A program made the position numbers and the translations under genes. DNA of 64,000 nt from Pseudoscleropodium purum (Eukaryota > Streptophyta > Bryopsida > Hypnales > Brachytheciaceae), in NCBI GenBank assembly GCA_963969395.1, contig OZ017797.1:30876001-30940000 (forward strand), in the 5' to 3' direction. Under the pieces are notes generated by a model. It had not been told where the DNA came from. It ran no database searches and saw only the letters and a program-made list of their open reading frames with translations. Positions 15,037 to 26,097 of this stretch are shown one piece after another; position 1 is the stretch's first letter; each line of letters starts with the position of its first letter.

Positions 15037-15398
15037 AAGTCAACAGGCTTCAAGGGCCGTTTTCACATAGTAAACTAAATTATTTTTTGAAACTTTCAAC
15101 TAAGAAAAGTTGAGAAATGAAAGTGATTTTCATCTCCAAATTTTTTTTTGCAATTTGGAGCCTTTAATAAAAAAAATTATGGACAAAATTCAAAGAACGT
15201 GTTTAAAAGTGTCAAGGAAAAATGGCCATTCCAACCCCTCTCTGAATTTTGTCTATAACTTTTTACTTAAAACTCCAAATTGCAAACGGATTTTTGGAGA
15301 TGAAAGGCATTTTCATTTCCCAACTTTTTTTAGTTGAAAGTTTATTAAAAAAAAGTAGTCTACTATGTGAAAACGGCGCCTAAAGTCTGCTGACTTTT
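15037..15398. repeat. Foldback repeat, family C, copy 1
   Basis: A 362-bp imperfect hairpin. The left arm begins AAAGTCAACAGGCTTCAAGG and continues CCGTTTTCACATAGTA; the right arm is the mirror of both. Paired internal motifs include AACTTTCAACTAA, GAGATGAAA and GACAAAATTCA. Similar structures occur at 17,111, 38,245 and 42,475. It lies inside the CACTA-like element. Confidence 0.75.
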
Positions 15399-17110
15399 AA
15401 ATACACCGATTTGTGAATGATTAAGCTATTAAATTTTTTTTAATTTTTTATCTATATATTATTTCCTTGAAGCATGAATATGAATTTTTAAAAAGTTTTA
15501 AGTATATATTTCCAACATATTTCTTCAACATGTAAAAGGAAAGTTGCAAGTTCTAGGATTGATGTACGCATTTCAGGTAAATTATTTGAAAGACAAAACC
15601 TAACCATTTGGGACAACATTTTAATTTCTTTGCTTTAAAGTTTTCATAAGACATGTGTCCAAAGAGTAGCTTTAAGGCACAAAATCTTTTATAATTTTTA
15701 ATCACATGATTGAAAAGTTACTATATCATATGTAATTTTCATTAATCTTTGAAAAAATTGAAAATCTCAACAAAATTCTCAAAACATCACTTTTTATAAA
15801 AATAGACATTTCAATTTGATTCCCTAAATTTATTTTTATATAAAAAGCCTTGAAGTACTCTATTTTGATTAACCCCTAAAAGACCAAGCTGCGTTTTGGG
15901 CAACATAGCAAATTTGAGCAACTTGCTACAAATGCATTTTTAATTATTTTGTGCTAAAATTTTCAGTAAACATGTGCCCAAGGAGTAGCTTCAAGGCTTG
16001 ACAACTTTTGTAACTTTTGACAAAATGGTCAAAAAGTTATTGCATGATATGTGATTTTCTTTGTTCTGCGGGCAGCGGGCAGCTCAAAAAACTTCTTTAA
16101 AAATCACTTTTAAAAAAAATAAAAATTTGAAATTGGTTCTTTAGGTTTATATATATGTGGAAAGCTTTGAATCTTTCCATTTGGATTACTAAGTCAAAAG
16201 TTATGAGGATTCTTAGTTTGAGGGTAGTTATGAAATCTCCATTCTAAAAAAAACTTTGAAATCCTTGATTTAACTCAATTTTTAATATTTTTGAAAAAAA
16301 AATAAAAACATTGGGTGTAAATTTTTTATTGCAACATTACAATTGTTGGAATTGACATTTTTTTAATTCTATATCTAAATTCTTAACAATTTAGTGATTT
16401 GAATCATTCTCTACTTCTTTCTATTTACTATTTTTTTCTTATATGTTGTATAATTCCAAATGATTTGAAATTTTTCAAGCATGTAGTCAACTTACCTTTA
16501 AGAATGAATTCAAAGAGTTGCAACCATTTTGGACATTTTTTCAAAAAGATGTGACCTTGTGAAGTGCAACTGCCTAGATTTTTGCAAGGACAAAATAAAA
16601 TTTTTGTCAATTCAAACACTATTATCTTGCAATCCACACAATGGAAATTTCTAAAAAAAATTTACACAACCTCTCAAACTAGGTCACTACAAGATCTTAC
16701 AGTTACATTTTTCTGAAATTTTTTTTTCTAAAATTTGGTACTTGTATTAGAAATGACAATTTGGAAGTAGTTCTAGTGAAAATATAGTCTTGGTCCTTTA
16801 GGGGTTAATGAGATGGACATTATAAAGATTTTTGATTTATCAGTAGTTGTGGAATTTGTACTTTAAAATAAACTTTGATATCTTTTTTGTAACTCAATTT
16901 CAAATATTGTTGAAGAAATAATAACATTGGATCTACATCGTTTATTATAACATTACAAATGAATCAAGATTGAAATTGACATTTCTAAATTCTATAACTA
17001 AATTTTAAAGAACTTTGAACTTGAAACTACAACAATCCCTTGAAGATGTTAATCCTCCAATCAAAAGTTATAAACAAAATGGAGATAGGTGTTGGAAATT
17101 ATTTTTATAT

Positions 17111-17464
17111 AAATTCAACAAACTTTGGAGGTTGTTTTGGCATAGTAGAAGAACTTTTTTGAAAACATTTTGAACTAATACAAGTTGGTAATTCAAACAA
17201 GCTTTCATCTCCAAAATTCTGTTTGAGGTTTGGAGATTTTATTCAAAAGTTTTGAACAAATTTTAGAGAGGTTGGAAAATCATTACTTTTAACATTTTTG
17301 AACACCTTCTCTAAATTTTGTCCATAATTTTTGTTTGAAGGATGAAAACTTCAAATGGATTGTTGGAGATGAAAGATTTTTTGAATTTCAAACTTCTCTT
17401 TGTTCAAAGGTTTTTCAAAAAAATTCTTTCTATGCCAAACCGGCCTCCAAAATTTGCTGAATTT
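17111..17464. repeat. Foldback repeat, family C, copy 2
   Basis: A 354-bp imperfect hairpin of the same family. The left arm has AACTTTGGAGGTTGTTTTGG followed by CATAGTAGAA, mirrored on the right by TTCTTTCTATGCC and GGCCTCCAAAATTTGCTGA. A right-arm-only derivative follows at about 17,465-17,646 and ends with GACCTCCAAAGTTTGCTGAC. Confidence 0.75.
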
Positions 17465-18482
17465 TTTTAAGAAAAATTTCCAACACTTCTCTGAATTTTG
17501 TTTATAACTTTTGATTGAAGAATTGAAATTTTGGATGGATTGTTGGAGATGAAATTTGGCTCAATTCTTCAACTTTTTTTAGTTCAATTTATTTTTTTAA
17601 AGTTAATTTATTATGCCCAAATGACCTCCAAAGTTTGCTGACTTTAATGAATGTTAAATTGTGCGTGAATACTTAATTTTAAAAAAACCACATTGTACAA
17701 TGAAGATTCCAAAAGATTCCAAAAGATTCCAAAAATGTTCCACAAAAATCTATTGATTTTGTCATTGCATTATCCAAATGAACAAAAAAAATGTTGTCAT
17801 TAACAAAAAAAAATGTGAAAACGGACATTGTAATACCCAAATCAATTGAAGTATGTTGATTTTATGTTGATTTGGGCGTCATTTTTTAGTAGTGGCTTAA
17901 CTTTTGTCAATACTCTTTTTTAGGTACATGACCAATAAATGAACTAAAATGATTCTATGCTAATTTGAATATTGTATGCTACAATATTATTTTACTCCTT
18001 GTGAAGGGTACTACACATAGGGGCTTATTTTAGTACATTTTGAGAAAGTGCTAGGATGGCAATCTACAATTCAAATTATCTAAAGCATTGTCATTCTACA
18101 TCCATTCATTTATTTTTTGAACCAAAAAATACTTTCAATTATATTCATGTACTTCTTCATCTAAATTTTGGCAAAAAAATGGCTACTTTTATCTAATGAA
18201 AAGTAGAGATTTATTTTGAAATAGTGCAATCTATCCCCCATGGTGTACCTCCAAGAAGGGCTTCTCATATGTCACAAATATATTTAATTGAGTGGTTACT
18301 CTTTGACTAGAATGGGGTGACATGCACCTAGTAAGTTAGCCATACTAGTTAGTTACACCTATACATGCCATAAAGTAAAGCCACCTATAATTGATGGCTT
18401 AGGTAATTTTACTCATGATCTATGGTAGCTGACCCATTTTCTACCATTTAAGCAATTACCCATATCTAGAGCATAGTTTTCT

Positions 18483-18810
18483 TGAGTGTAGAAATTTTTC
18501 CATGTATAGAAATAAGGTTTAGAAGGATTCTATATTTTTTTTCATAATTTTAATTATTATAAATGTTTTAGTTGAAGATTTTGTTCGACCTAATCTTGTC
18601 AAATAAGTTTTCCTATTTCCAACCACAAGTTGATTGCAAAATCAACCAAGACTACAGCCAATCATAATGTACCACAATTGCATTGTAAATTGTGCCATGA
18701 ATAGTCTCTTACTTTCTCCTGCTGATTGAAAAGAGTGTAGCCTATATGACAAGAATGAGTCCTTAGTCAGAAATGGGTCGGCTACCATAGAGTAATATAA
18801 GGTGGCAATT
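18483..18810 (+). repeat. Inverted repeat pair, left member
   Basis: About 330 bp that resembles the reverse complement of 19,620-19,930. Shared blocks include GGTTTAGAAGGATTC, CCTATATGACAAGAATGA and GAGTGTAGCCTATA. A weaker relative is visible near 24,350-24,640. It is probably an old mobile element of unknown family. Confidence 0.55.
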
Positions 18811-19249
18811 GAAATTTTTCTTGTGTAGAAAAAAAGATAGAAATCATGGGGCCTAAATTTTTTTTGGTAATTTTCTTCCTTGAATTGAAAATACTACATG
18901 AATTTCAGAAGCCAAAACTTGGTCTAAACCCATAACCAATGTCAAAAGTGTTCCGTAACTACTCATTCAAGGACTACCTCATGTTCTCTGTGACACTCAA
19001 AACTAGAGACATGTGTCATGCCGGAACTTCTAAAATTGATGGTCTAAAATCAGTCTTACCCTCTATTGAATTTCCAGTGCCCTGTAGATTGCTGATGGAG
19101 TGGCTCCACCTTATAGAACTAACAATTTTTTTTTTGAAAAATTTCCCCGGCTCTAACAAAAAAGAAACTTTGTATGGTTCTATGCACTAAAAAGAGGCAT
19201 ACCACCTTGGTTTGCATTTGTTGCTCCTTCACTTTCTCAGAAAATTTAT

Positions 19250-19510
19250 AGGTTGTTGATTTTTTATTTTAAAAATGTTTACCCTCAAAATTGTCATTGA
19301 TTTCTCAAAAAATCACAAGTCATTGATCTTGTGAGATTTAATGTGAACTGTCCACATATAAAATACAAAATAAATTCTGGATATATATACAATATTAGGT
19401 ATGGATACAAGATGAATACTAAATACAAATATTGGATATGGATACAGTACCGGATACAGATATAGGATGAACATTGAATATAGGTAACGGATATGGATAA
19501 AATAGTGGAT
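19250..19510 (-). repeat. Dispersed repeat with ATGGATACA-type satellite
   Basis: Resembles 35,590-35,920 in the opposite orientation. Both join a unique block (TTACCCTCAAAATTG ... TCACAAG ... TTGATCTTGTGA) to a run of short units of the GGATATGGATAC type. The tandem part is more regular in the other copy. Confidence 0.6.
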
Positions 19511-19619
19511 ACAAATACGGGAGGAATTGTCCTATATCAATTGTCACTATGTTGGTTTCTGAATATTACAAGAGGGGGGAGAGGGTGCAAATTAAAATTT
19601 TAAAATCATAAATTTTATA

Positions 19620-19930
19620 TAGTATATGGTAGTCAATCCATTTCTGACTAGAACCCATTCCCATTGTATAGGCTACACTCTTTCCAATCAATAGGAGAAA
19701 AGCAGGAGATTAATTATGGCACAATTTACAACGTAGTCATGGAGCATTAAGATTGGTTGCAATTTTTGTTTATTTTAAAAAGCAACCCTATGGTTAGAAA
19801 TAAGAAGGCCTACATGACAAGAATAGGTTGAATAGAATTTGCAACTAAAATATTTGTAGTAATAAAATTCTGAAAAATAAAATTCTGAAAAAAATATGGA
19901 ATCCTTCTAAACCTTGTTTCTAGAGCATTA
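19620..19930 (-). repeat. Inverted repeat pair, right member
   Basis: The reverse-complement relative of 18,483-18,810, with about 0.8 kb between the two. Together they could form a long imperfect hairpin if transcribed. Confidence 0.55.
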
Positions 19931-20478
19931 ATTATACAAGTATCCAAATTGATCCCAAATTCTAATTGGCTCTTGATTTCAAATCATGTTAGGCAAGCTG
20001 CTATTGAAGTTGTAGGGCAAACATGAGAAAATTCCTGCACTCAAGAAGCGTATGCTCTATATATGCGGAATTACTTAAGTGGTGGACAATGGGTCGGCTA
20101 CCATAAAGTGGCAGTAACTGCCAGTCACAACCATGGAAACGTTGTATGGTTCAATCAAGTGAGGACAGCAAACGAAGGGAAATTAAACCCTGTCCTGTTT
20201 TGAAAAAATGTTGGTCAAAACTGACTCAAGTGACTCAGTGGCAATTGGACTTGTAAGTTGTAAATTAACTGACTGGAATTTGTACCCGAACAAAAATTAG
20301 TGTTGTTCCATGGACAAGTGGCATCCAAGTCAAGAAGTATCTCCCACTGTATTTCTTAGTAAACTTATCCTTAACCCCTCACCACCCCACCAGCCGGAAT
20401 ATGGCCTCACAGAGTTTCAAGTCAAATTCAAAGTGTTGTAATTTTTGCATTTGTCATTTAAATTCAATAAAACTTGTA

Positions 20479-20715
20479 TTAGAGGATTTTTGGGCTCAGG
20501 GAGGGCCGCTTCAAGCAGGTGTGTCGGGAACAGCCCTTCCCTACAGTTTCGGGGAATGGTTGTTGCCAACAAAAAAATTAAAATAAAAAAAAATTATTAT
20601 TATTTTTGGACGTGGTAGTCGCCATGCCACGTCAACGAGCTACCACAGCATCCTGCGGGGCTATTCCGACAATGTGTGAACCCACAACTCTCTCGGGGGT
20701 GAAAAAATCCTCTAA
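20479..20715. mobile_element. MITE, family A, copy 2
   Basis: A 237-bp element with near-perfect ends, TTAGAGGATTTTT and its inverse AAAAATCCTCTAA. The core carries CGTGGTAGTCGCCATGCCAC and GGGGCTATTCCGACAATG, as in the other copies. The flanks are compatible with a TA duplication. Confidence 0.8.
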
Positions 20716-21595
20716 TATTGGGAAAGTTGTGCTCTCTCTTCTAGTTTATGCAGTAAAATTTTCAAATCAACACAAGCTGTGTTGATTCCTTGAAAGTCAG
20801 TCAAAGTTCATAGGTTCAATTTGAGTTCACCAAACTACATCTAATGGCTAAAACTTTGGGGGGTTGTATCTCCTTCATCCAATGTTTGTTTTCAACAAAA
20901 ATTTGTTGGGTTATGTTCCCCTTGAAGTCTAATTATTATCATAAAATTTTCATGTAAATCCAAGTTGATTTGAATATTTGGGAGCGATTCAAAGTTCAAA
21001 ATCCTAATATTTTGGATTACAGTGAACTTTGGTAGCTTCTTTCTTCTCCATACAATGTCCGTTTCCAATAAAATTTTTTGGAAAAGTTGCGCATACTAGT
21101 CTTGTTTGTGTGGCTAAAATTTCATATCAATCCAAGAAGTTATGAGTTACTAAGAAGCATTTTAGTAGAACAAGGTTCAACATCATATGTGTTTTCTACA
21201 ACTTTTTAGACCTATTTTTTGACATTTGCAAGCCATTTTGCAAACACATTCAGTCAATTTATTGATATTTTTTTCACTAATGTATTTGTATGTTGGTTTT
21301 GAATACCTTAGTATTTTCAAGTTTCAAGTTTTTTCATTTGAGTAAGTTTAGAAATCGAATTTCACCTCCAAGTGTGTTGTTAGGAAAATTTCAGCATCTT
21401 TTTTCAACACTAAAACATTATAATCTTTCAATCTATACAGTCAAATGACTCCAAATTTGATTCACATCATCTACAACATGTTCACTACAAGATTGTACGG
21501 TTAAGATATTTATAACTTAGTGACATTTATATCTACATTGCTTCAAAATCATTGATGTTTTGGAACCCAAAAGGCCTTGGGTGGTAAAGGATTAA
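20716..21595. other. Gene-free AT-rich segment
   Basis: No gene, RNA or repeat boundary recognised in this 0.9-kb stretch. Confidence 0.6.
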
Positions 21596-22091
21596 GAGCA
21601 TCCTTAGTCCTAATGGTATATGGCCTCCTACAATATTTTCTAACTTTTGAATGGTGTATAATTTGAACTTGAAATTTGTATCATTGGAAGCACATTCAAA
21701 AGCACTTTGAGTATTGACAAAAAAATTTAGATTTAGACATAAAACAACCACTTCAAAAGCAAGGTAAAAGTCACAAATTATAAAGGTCTTGGCAAATCAT
21801 GATTACCAAAGCAAAATTTGGCCATTAAATGGTCTACATTGGACTACATTGAGAAAGTCAATGGCCAAATTTTGCTTTGGTAATTGTAATTTGCCCAAAC
21901 CTCTATAATTTGTGACTTTTACTTTGCTTTTGAAGTGGTTGTCCAATGTCTAAATCTGAATTTCTTTTGTCACTACTCAAAGTGCTTTTGAATGTGCTTC
22001 CAATGATACAAATTTCAAGTTCAAATTATACACCATTCAAAAGTTAGAAAATATTGTTGGAGGCTATATACCGTTAGGACTAAGGATGCTC
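21596..22091. mobile_element. Tourist-type (PIF/Harbinger) foldback MITE
   Basis: A 496-bp near-perfect hairpin with arms of about 235 bp and a loop of about 30 bp. The ends are GAGCATCCTTAGTCCTAA and its inverse, flanked on both sides by TAA (21,593-21,595 and 22,092-22,094), the 3-bp duplication of PIF/Harbinger elements. The first seven terminal bases, GAGCATC, equal those of the Harbinger transposon at 47,068-50,471, so that element or a relative may have moved it. There is no coding capacity. Transcribed, it would form a long dsRNA. Confidence 0.88.
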
Positions 22092-22109
22092 TAACCTATA
22101 AAATGACAC

Positions 22110-22325
22110 TAAGGATGTTTTTTTTGTTGATGAATGATAAAGAATCTCTCCATGGAGGACATATGTGCAACTATTCATCCTCCAATTTTGTGTGAAAAGT
22201 TAAGGTCATTTATAATAGTTTGACTTCCAATGAGTGCTTTTGCATTTTTTTAAGTCAACAATTCATATAATACTAAAACGAGATGGTTTTCATCGTGACT
22301 AGGTCATCTTCCAAGGGTTAATGGA
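22110..22325 (+). repeat. Dispersed repeat shared with 39,085-39,275
   Basis: Shared blocks with the second copy, in the same orientation, include CAACTATTCATCCTC, ATAGTTTGAC and TTTTAAGTC followed by ATTCATAT. The family is unknown and probably old. Confidence 0.5.
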
Positions 22326-22432
22326 CGTAACCTCCCATGACCAAGGTAGTCACTACAATGTTTAGATTATTGAATAGATAAATGCATTCTTTATTTCTAC
22401 AATGAACATTCAAATCATTCATTAGACACTTT

Positions 22433-22655
22433 CACTATAAGAGAAAGGGATATTTTAAGTGAATATTTAAATATAGTCCTAGACAGAAGATTATAAATAA
22501 TGACCTTTAAGGAGATTTTTAATAAAAAAATTACTAGAAATACATTTGTTTCCAATAAAATTTTGTAGAAAATCCCCTTAAAGGTCATTACTTATAATCT
22601 TCTGTCTAGGACTATACTTAAATACTCACTTAAAACACCTTTTTCTTTTGCAGTG
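22433..22655. mobile_element. CACTA-type MITE forming a hairpin
   Basis: A 223-bp element starting CACTATAAGAGAAAGG and ending with the inverse of CACTGCAAAAGAAAAAGG, with long matching arms (about 90 bp; core block ATAGTCCTAGACAGAAGATT). TTT is found on both flanks, fitting a 3-bp duplication. No coding capacity. Confidence 0.8.
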
Positions 22656-25600
22656 TTTTTGGTTGCCTTGTCGTTTAAGGGTTAAATTAATTCTTCCAAT
22701 TCTGATGAAGGTTTGGAGCTCTCAAGTTCTAAGATTCATTTTGACTTGTTAGTCTTGATGAGAAGCCTACAACTATCACCATAAATGTTTAGTCTACATT
22801 CAATTCAAGTTGCAATTCTTAGTAAATACAAGACATCAACTTATTTTTTATCACCTCTATTATGGTGGTATAAGCTACTATATTTCCGTGTAGATAGAGA
22901 TGAATAATGATTAATTATGGTGTAGATCCCGGATCAATTGTGGTGCATGATGATTAGCTATAAGTTTTTCAATATTGCAACCAACCTTTGATAAATTTTC
23001 TTTGCAACTATACTTGCCCCTTGGTCCTTTAGAGGTTAAGGGCAATGCAACCTTCAAAATATACTATAAGAACATCCTTAATTTGGTCTTTATTCAAACT
23101 CGATAATGGTATTTTGTTGTCGGTCAATAGAGATGCACCTCCAATGTGGTTAGTAATCCACTCAACACTTTTACAGGCTTTGTAAAAAGAAGCCCTTGCA
23201 TGGGTAATTCATGCTCTTTATTATACCCTTGAAATTGCTCAACACTTCAACAATTAGCACAACCATACACTACAAAAGAATGGTATCCAAATTGACAAAT
23301 ATTTAACATAAGTTTGGTTGAAATGACAAGAGCTATCAATTCTGCCCATAATCTTGTCAATTTGTACTTTTGTCATAATCTTGTCAATGTCTGTTTTTCT
23401 TTGTAATTTTTCTCTTAATTCCAGTAGCACGACATCCAAATCAACAAAATTAACACTTATTTATTCATTTTGAATTTCAAAGTTCCACTTTTGTTTCCAT
23501 TATATGGGCAATTTGTAAATAACCACAAATATATGAAGTTTTGTACCAAAGCATATTCAGTATTAGTAAATAAGCTATGTTTTAAATAAATAAGCAAGAG
23601 AAAAGAAAAGAATCCAAAGTTTTAAGAATAGAGAAGCCGAGGTCTTTATACAAATAGAGTGATGGAAGATAGAACAAACCATATGGGATATGCGAATTAA
23701 GATTAAGAATGACTCACATATTCCATATGGTTTGTTCAACCTTCTACATCCCATTGGTATAAAGATCTTATCTTTTCTGTCTTATCTACTGCCAAGTTCC
23801 CTCTCTTCTATCATGAAGGTTCGACAAGCTTGCCTTCTACCATATAATTAATTAATCTATGAAATCTAATTTTGTAGTTCTATTTATATGGTAGTTTTAT
23901 TAGGGTTGGTCATTAATTAGAGGTTGGTTTATGACCGTCATTTATTGAGCAAAATTGAAAAATGAATTATTATATGTTTTTATCTTATAAGGATACAATT
24001 GACAAAAATTTTGTCAACAAAACAATGAGAATTGATAGAAACTTTGTTCAAATTGACATAATTTTGTTATTTGCGTGTCCAAATTTGCACCACAATTGAC
24101 AAAATTGTGTCATTTTCTTGTCTATTTGCACATAATTTCTCTTGTAGTAATAGCAACAATTGAGTAACCAACAAAGCATGAACATGCAATTCAACTTTTG
24201 CATTCTTGTAGTTGTAAAAGTAACTGTTTAGTTTAGTTAGTTACACAGAGCTTGCAATGACATTCACGAGTTGAAGCGCAACAAATTGATACCAAATATA
24301 GCAATGAAGTACCAAATAACATGGTCCAGACAAAAGATGCTCTATCGGATTACGATCCATTTCTAGCTACTTAAAGAATTCATCAAAGTTGTTGGATGGG
24401 TGTATTAGGAAAATATATTTTCCATGTAGGGAAATTGATTTAAGAAGGATTCAAAAAAAAATTTACATTTGTTTGGTCAAAATTGAAATTATCTTGAATT
24501 ATTTTCTTCAAGATTTTATACAACCTATTCTTGTGACGTAGGTTGTTGTAATTCTCACCATATATTGGTTACAAAAGTGATGTAAGTGATAATTATGACT
24601 CTTAGTGTACATGCCGTGATCATTCTATTCAATGTACACTTCTTGCACATTTATTGTGGAAGGGTGATTAACCCTAGAACACCCGGGAACCATTTCGTGG
24701 CTTCTGGATGATTTTAGGTGGTCATAAGAAGACCTCAACAATAGATTTTTCATCCATTCTTTTTTTTAATGACCTTGTATGTTGAGTTACAAAGAGTGTC
24801 CAATGGAGTTTTTGGTCTATTTGATGTTCATTTCCATCAATTGAGAAGTAATGAAAAAAAACAGATGGCAAAATTTGCCATTTTAGTGTACTTTGGAAAA
24901 TTGAATAAATCTGAAATTTCTCCTTGAAAATGACTTTTTTTGAGTTTAAGTCCAACTAATGAAATGAAAGTCTTCTACTCTAGTTTCTACTCTAATTCGA
25001 ATTTTGAATTTTTTTGTAAAATTGAACATTTTATTGTAATTTGAACTTCAATTGTATTTTTTAATGAGAATTAAATGAGAATTATATAATGACACTGAAA
25101 CTGAATTTACACCATGATGTTTTTTTACTGTTATGTACATACATGGTGAAATTTTCAGATTTTTGGAGATAATTTTTTATTTGATATGATTTTTTCTTCA
25201 CTTTTTCTTCAAAAAATTGCTTAAAAAGAAAAATTCTCAAAAAAGTTTAAAATTTTCATGAAGTATAGAAAACATATAGCTTCATCTCTTAAAAATAAAA
25301 ATAAAAATTTTCATACACATCTACATACAAAGTGGCAACAAACTAAGTGAGGACAATGCCATGTGAAACCAGTGGCCATAGGCCCGGGCGTTTCAGGGTT
25401 AAAAATAGAGCAGCCTATACTGTGGAAATGAGGGGTGGCTGGAAATGGGCTCACTTTTACCACCCACGTTCAATACAAGACACCTGTCCCTCCCGCTTAA
25501 ATTAAACAAGAATTGACAGGTGGCAACCAGCTCGTGGGGAGACCTCACAGTCGCACGGACATGCATCGCATAGTTACACTGAAATTTCTAGTAGAAGATC

Positions 25601-25714
25601 CATTGTAAGACTAGTGGAAGTCTCGTAGCATTCCACTGTACATTGGCTAGCAACCGTTGCCTTCGCAAATTCGAGCTTCACCGGACCTTTTTAGCTATCA
25701 ATATTGACAGCAAT
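22656..25714. other. Gene-free region upstream of the kinase-jacalin gene
   Basis: No gene recognised in 3 kb. A complementary pair, CCATATGGGATATG near 23,680 and CATATTCCATATGG near 23,715, gives a local hairpin. From about 25,380 the base composition shifts towards the gene-like GC content of the next gene. Confidence 0.55.
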
Positions 25715-26097
25715 CTCGTTTGGCAGATTGCTGTGAGCTCCGCTTGACCTGGGTTTGTACACTTGTTGCACTTGCCGATTTCCCTTTGTAGAATGAGACA
25801 ATACTAGCTATAGGTGCGTCTCAAGCTTCGAACATGAATAAATTTTGAATGGGGTCGAGGGTTCTGGCAATTTTAGATCAGAGTTATCACGTTACCACTT
25901 CAAAGCAGAACAGAGTGAATAGTCCAGGGTTTAAGGTGCCAGGAGATTGACAGTACCGTCACGTAACTATTCTTTCATCAATTCAAGTTCTTGTTTGTAC
26001 TGTGTGAAGATGTTTGCACACTTGAAGTCGATTTGGTGTATCCCGTGCTTCCTTCTAGACACAGTTGCAAGTGTTTCTGTGGTCTTGAGCACGTGAA
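25715..26097 (+). promoter_or_regulatory. Conserved 5' region of the kinase-jacalin gene
   Basis: The block 25,715-25,918 is well conserved in the duplicate copy (about 50,862-51,068), including TTTGTACAC, TTGCCGAT, TGTAGAATGAGAC and TTTTAGATCAGAGTT. It probably carries the promoter and 5' leader. A CACGTG core lies at 26,090-26,095, just before the start codon. The transcription start is not visible from sequence. Confidence 0.45.

Larger units (their letters stand above)
14537..17894. mobile_element. CACTA-like element without transposase (3.36 kb)
   Basis: The left end TACTAGTAGAAAAAT is matched by the inverse of CACTACTAAAAAATGACG at the right end, and GCT flanks both sides (14,534-14,536 and 17,895-17,897), fitting the 3-bp duplication of CACTA transposons. 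The first left base is T where C is expected. Subterminal GTGTTGATT-type motifs recur just inside both ends, as is usual for this superfamily. There is no transposase-like frame, so it would be non-autonomous. Two long foldbacks lie inside. At 14,826-14,895, three degenerate CGTGGACAAGCCACCTAGG-like units occur. Confidence 0.6.
17895..20478. other. Gene-free repeat region
   Basis: No gene seen. It contains an inverted pair of related segments (about 18,483-18,810 and 19,620-19,930) and a repeat with short ATGGATACAG-type units (19,250-19,510). The motif GGGTCGGCTACCATA occurs at 18,776 and again near 20,090. Confidence 0.6.
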
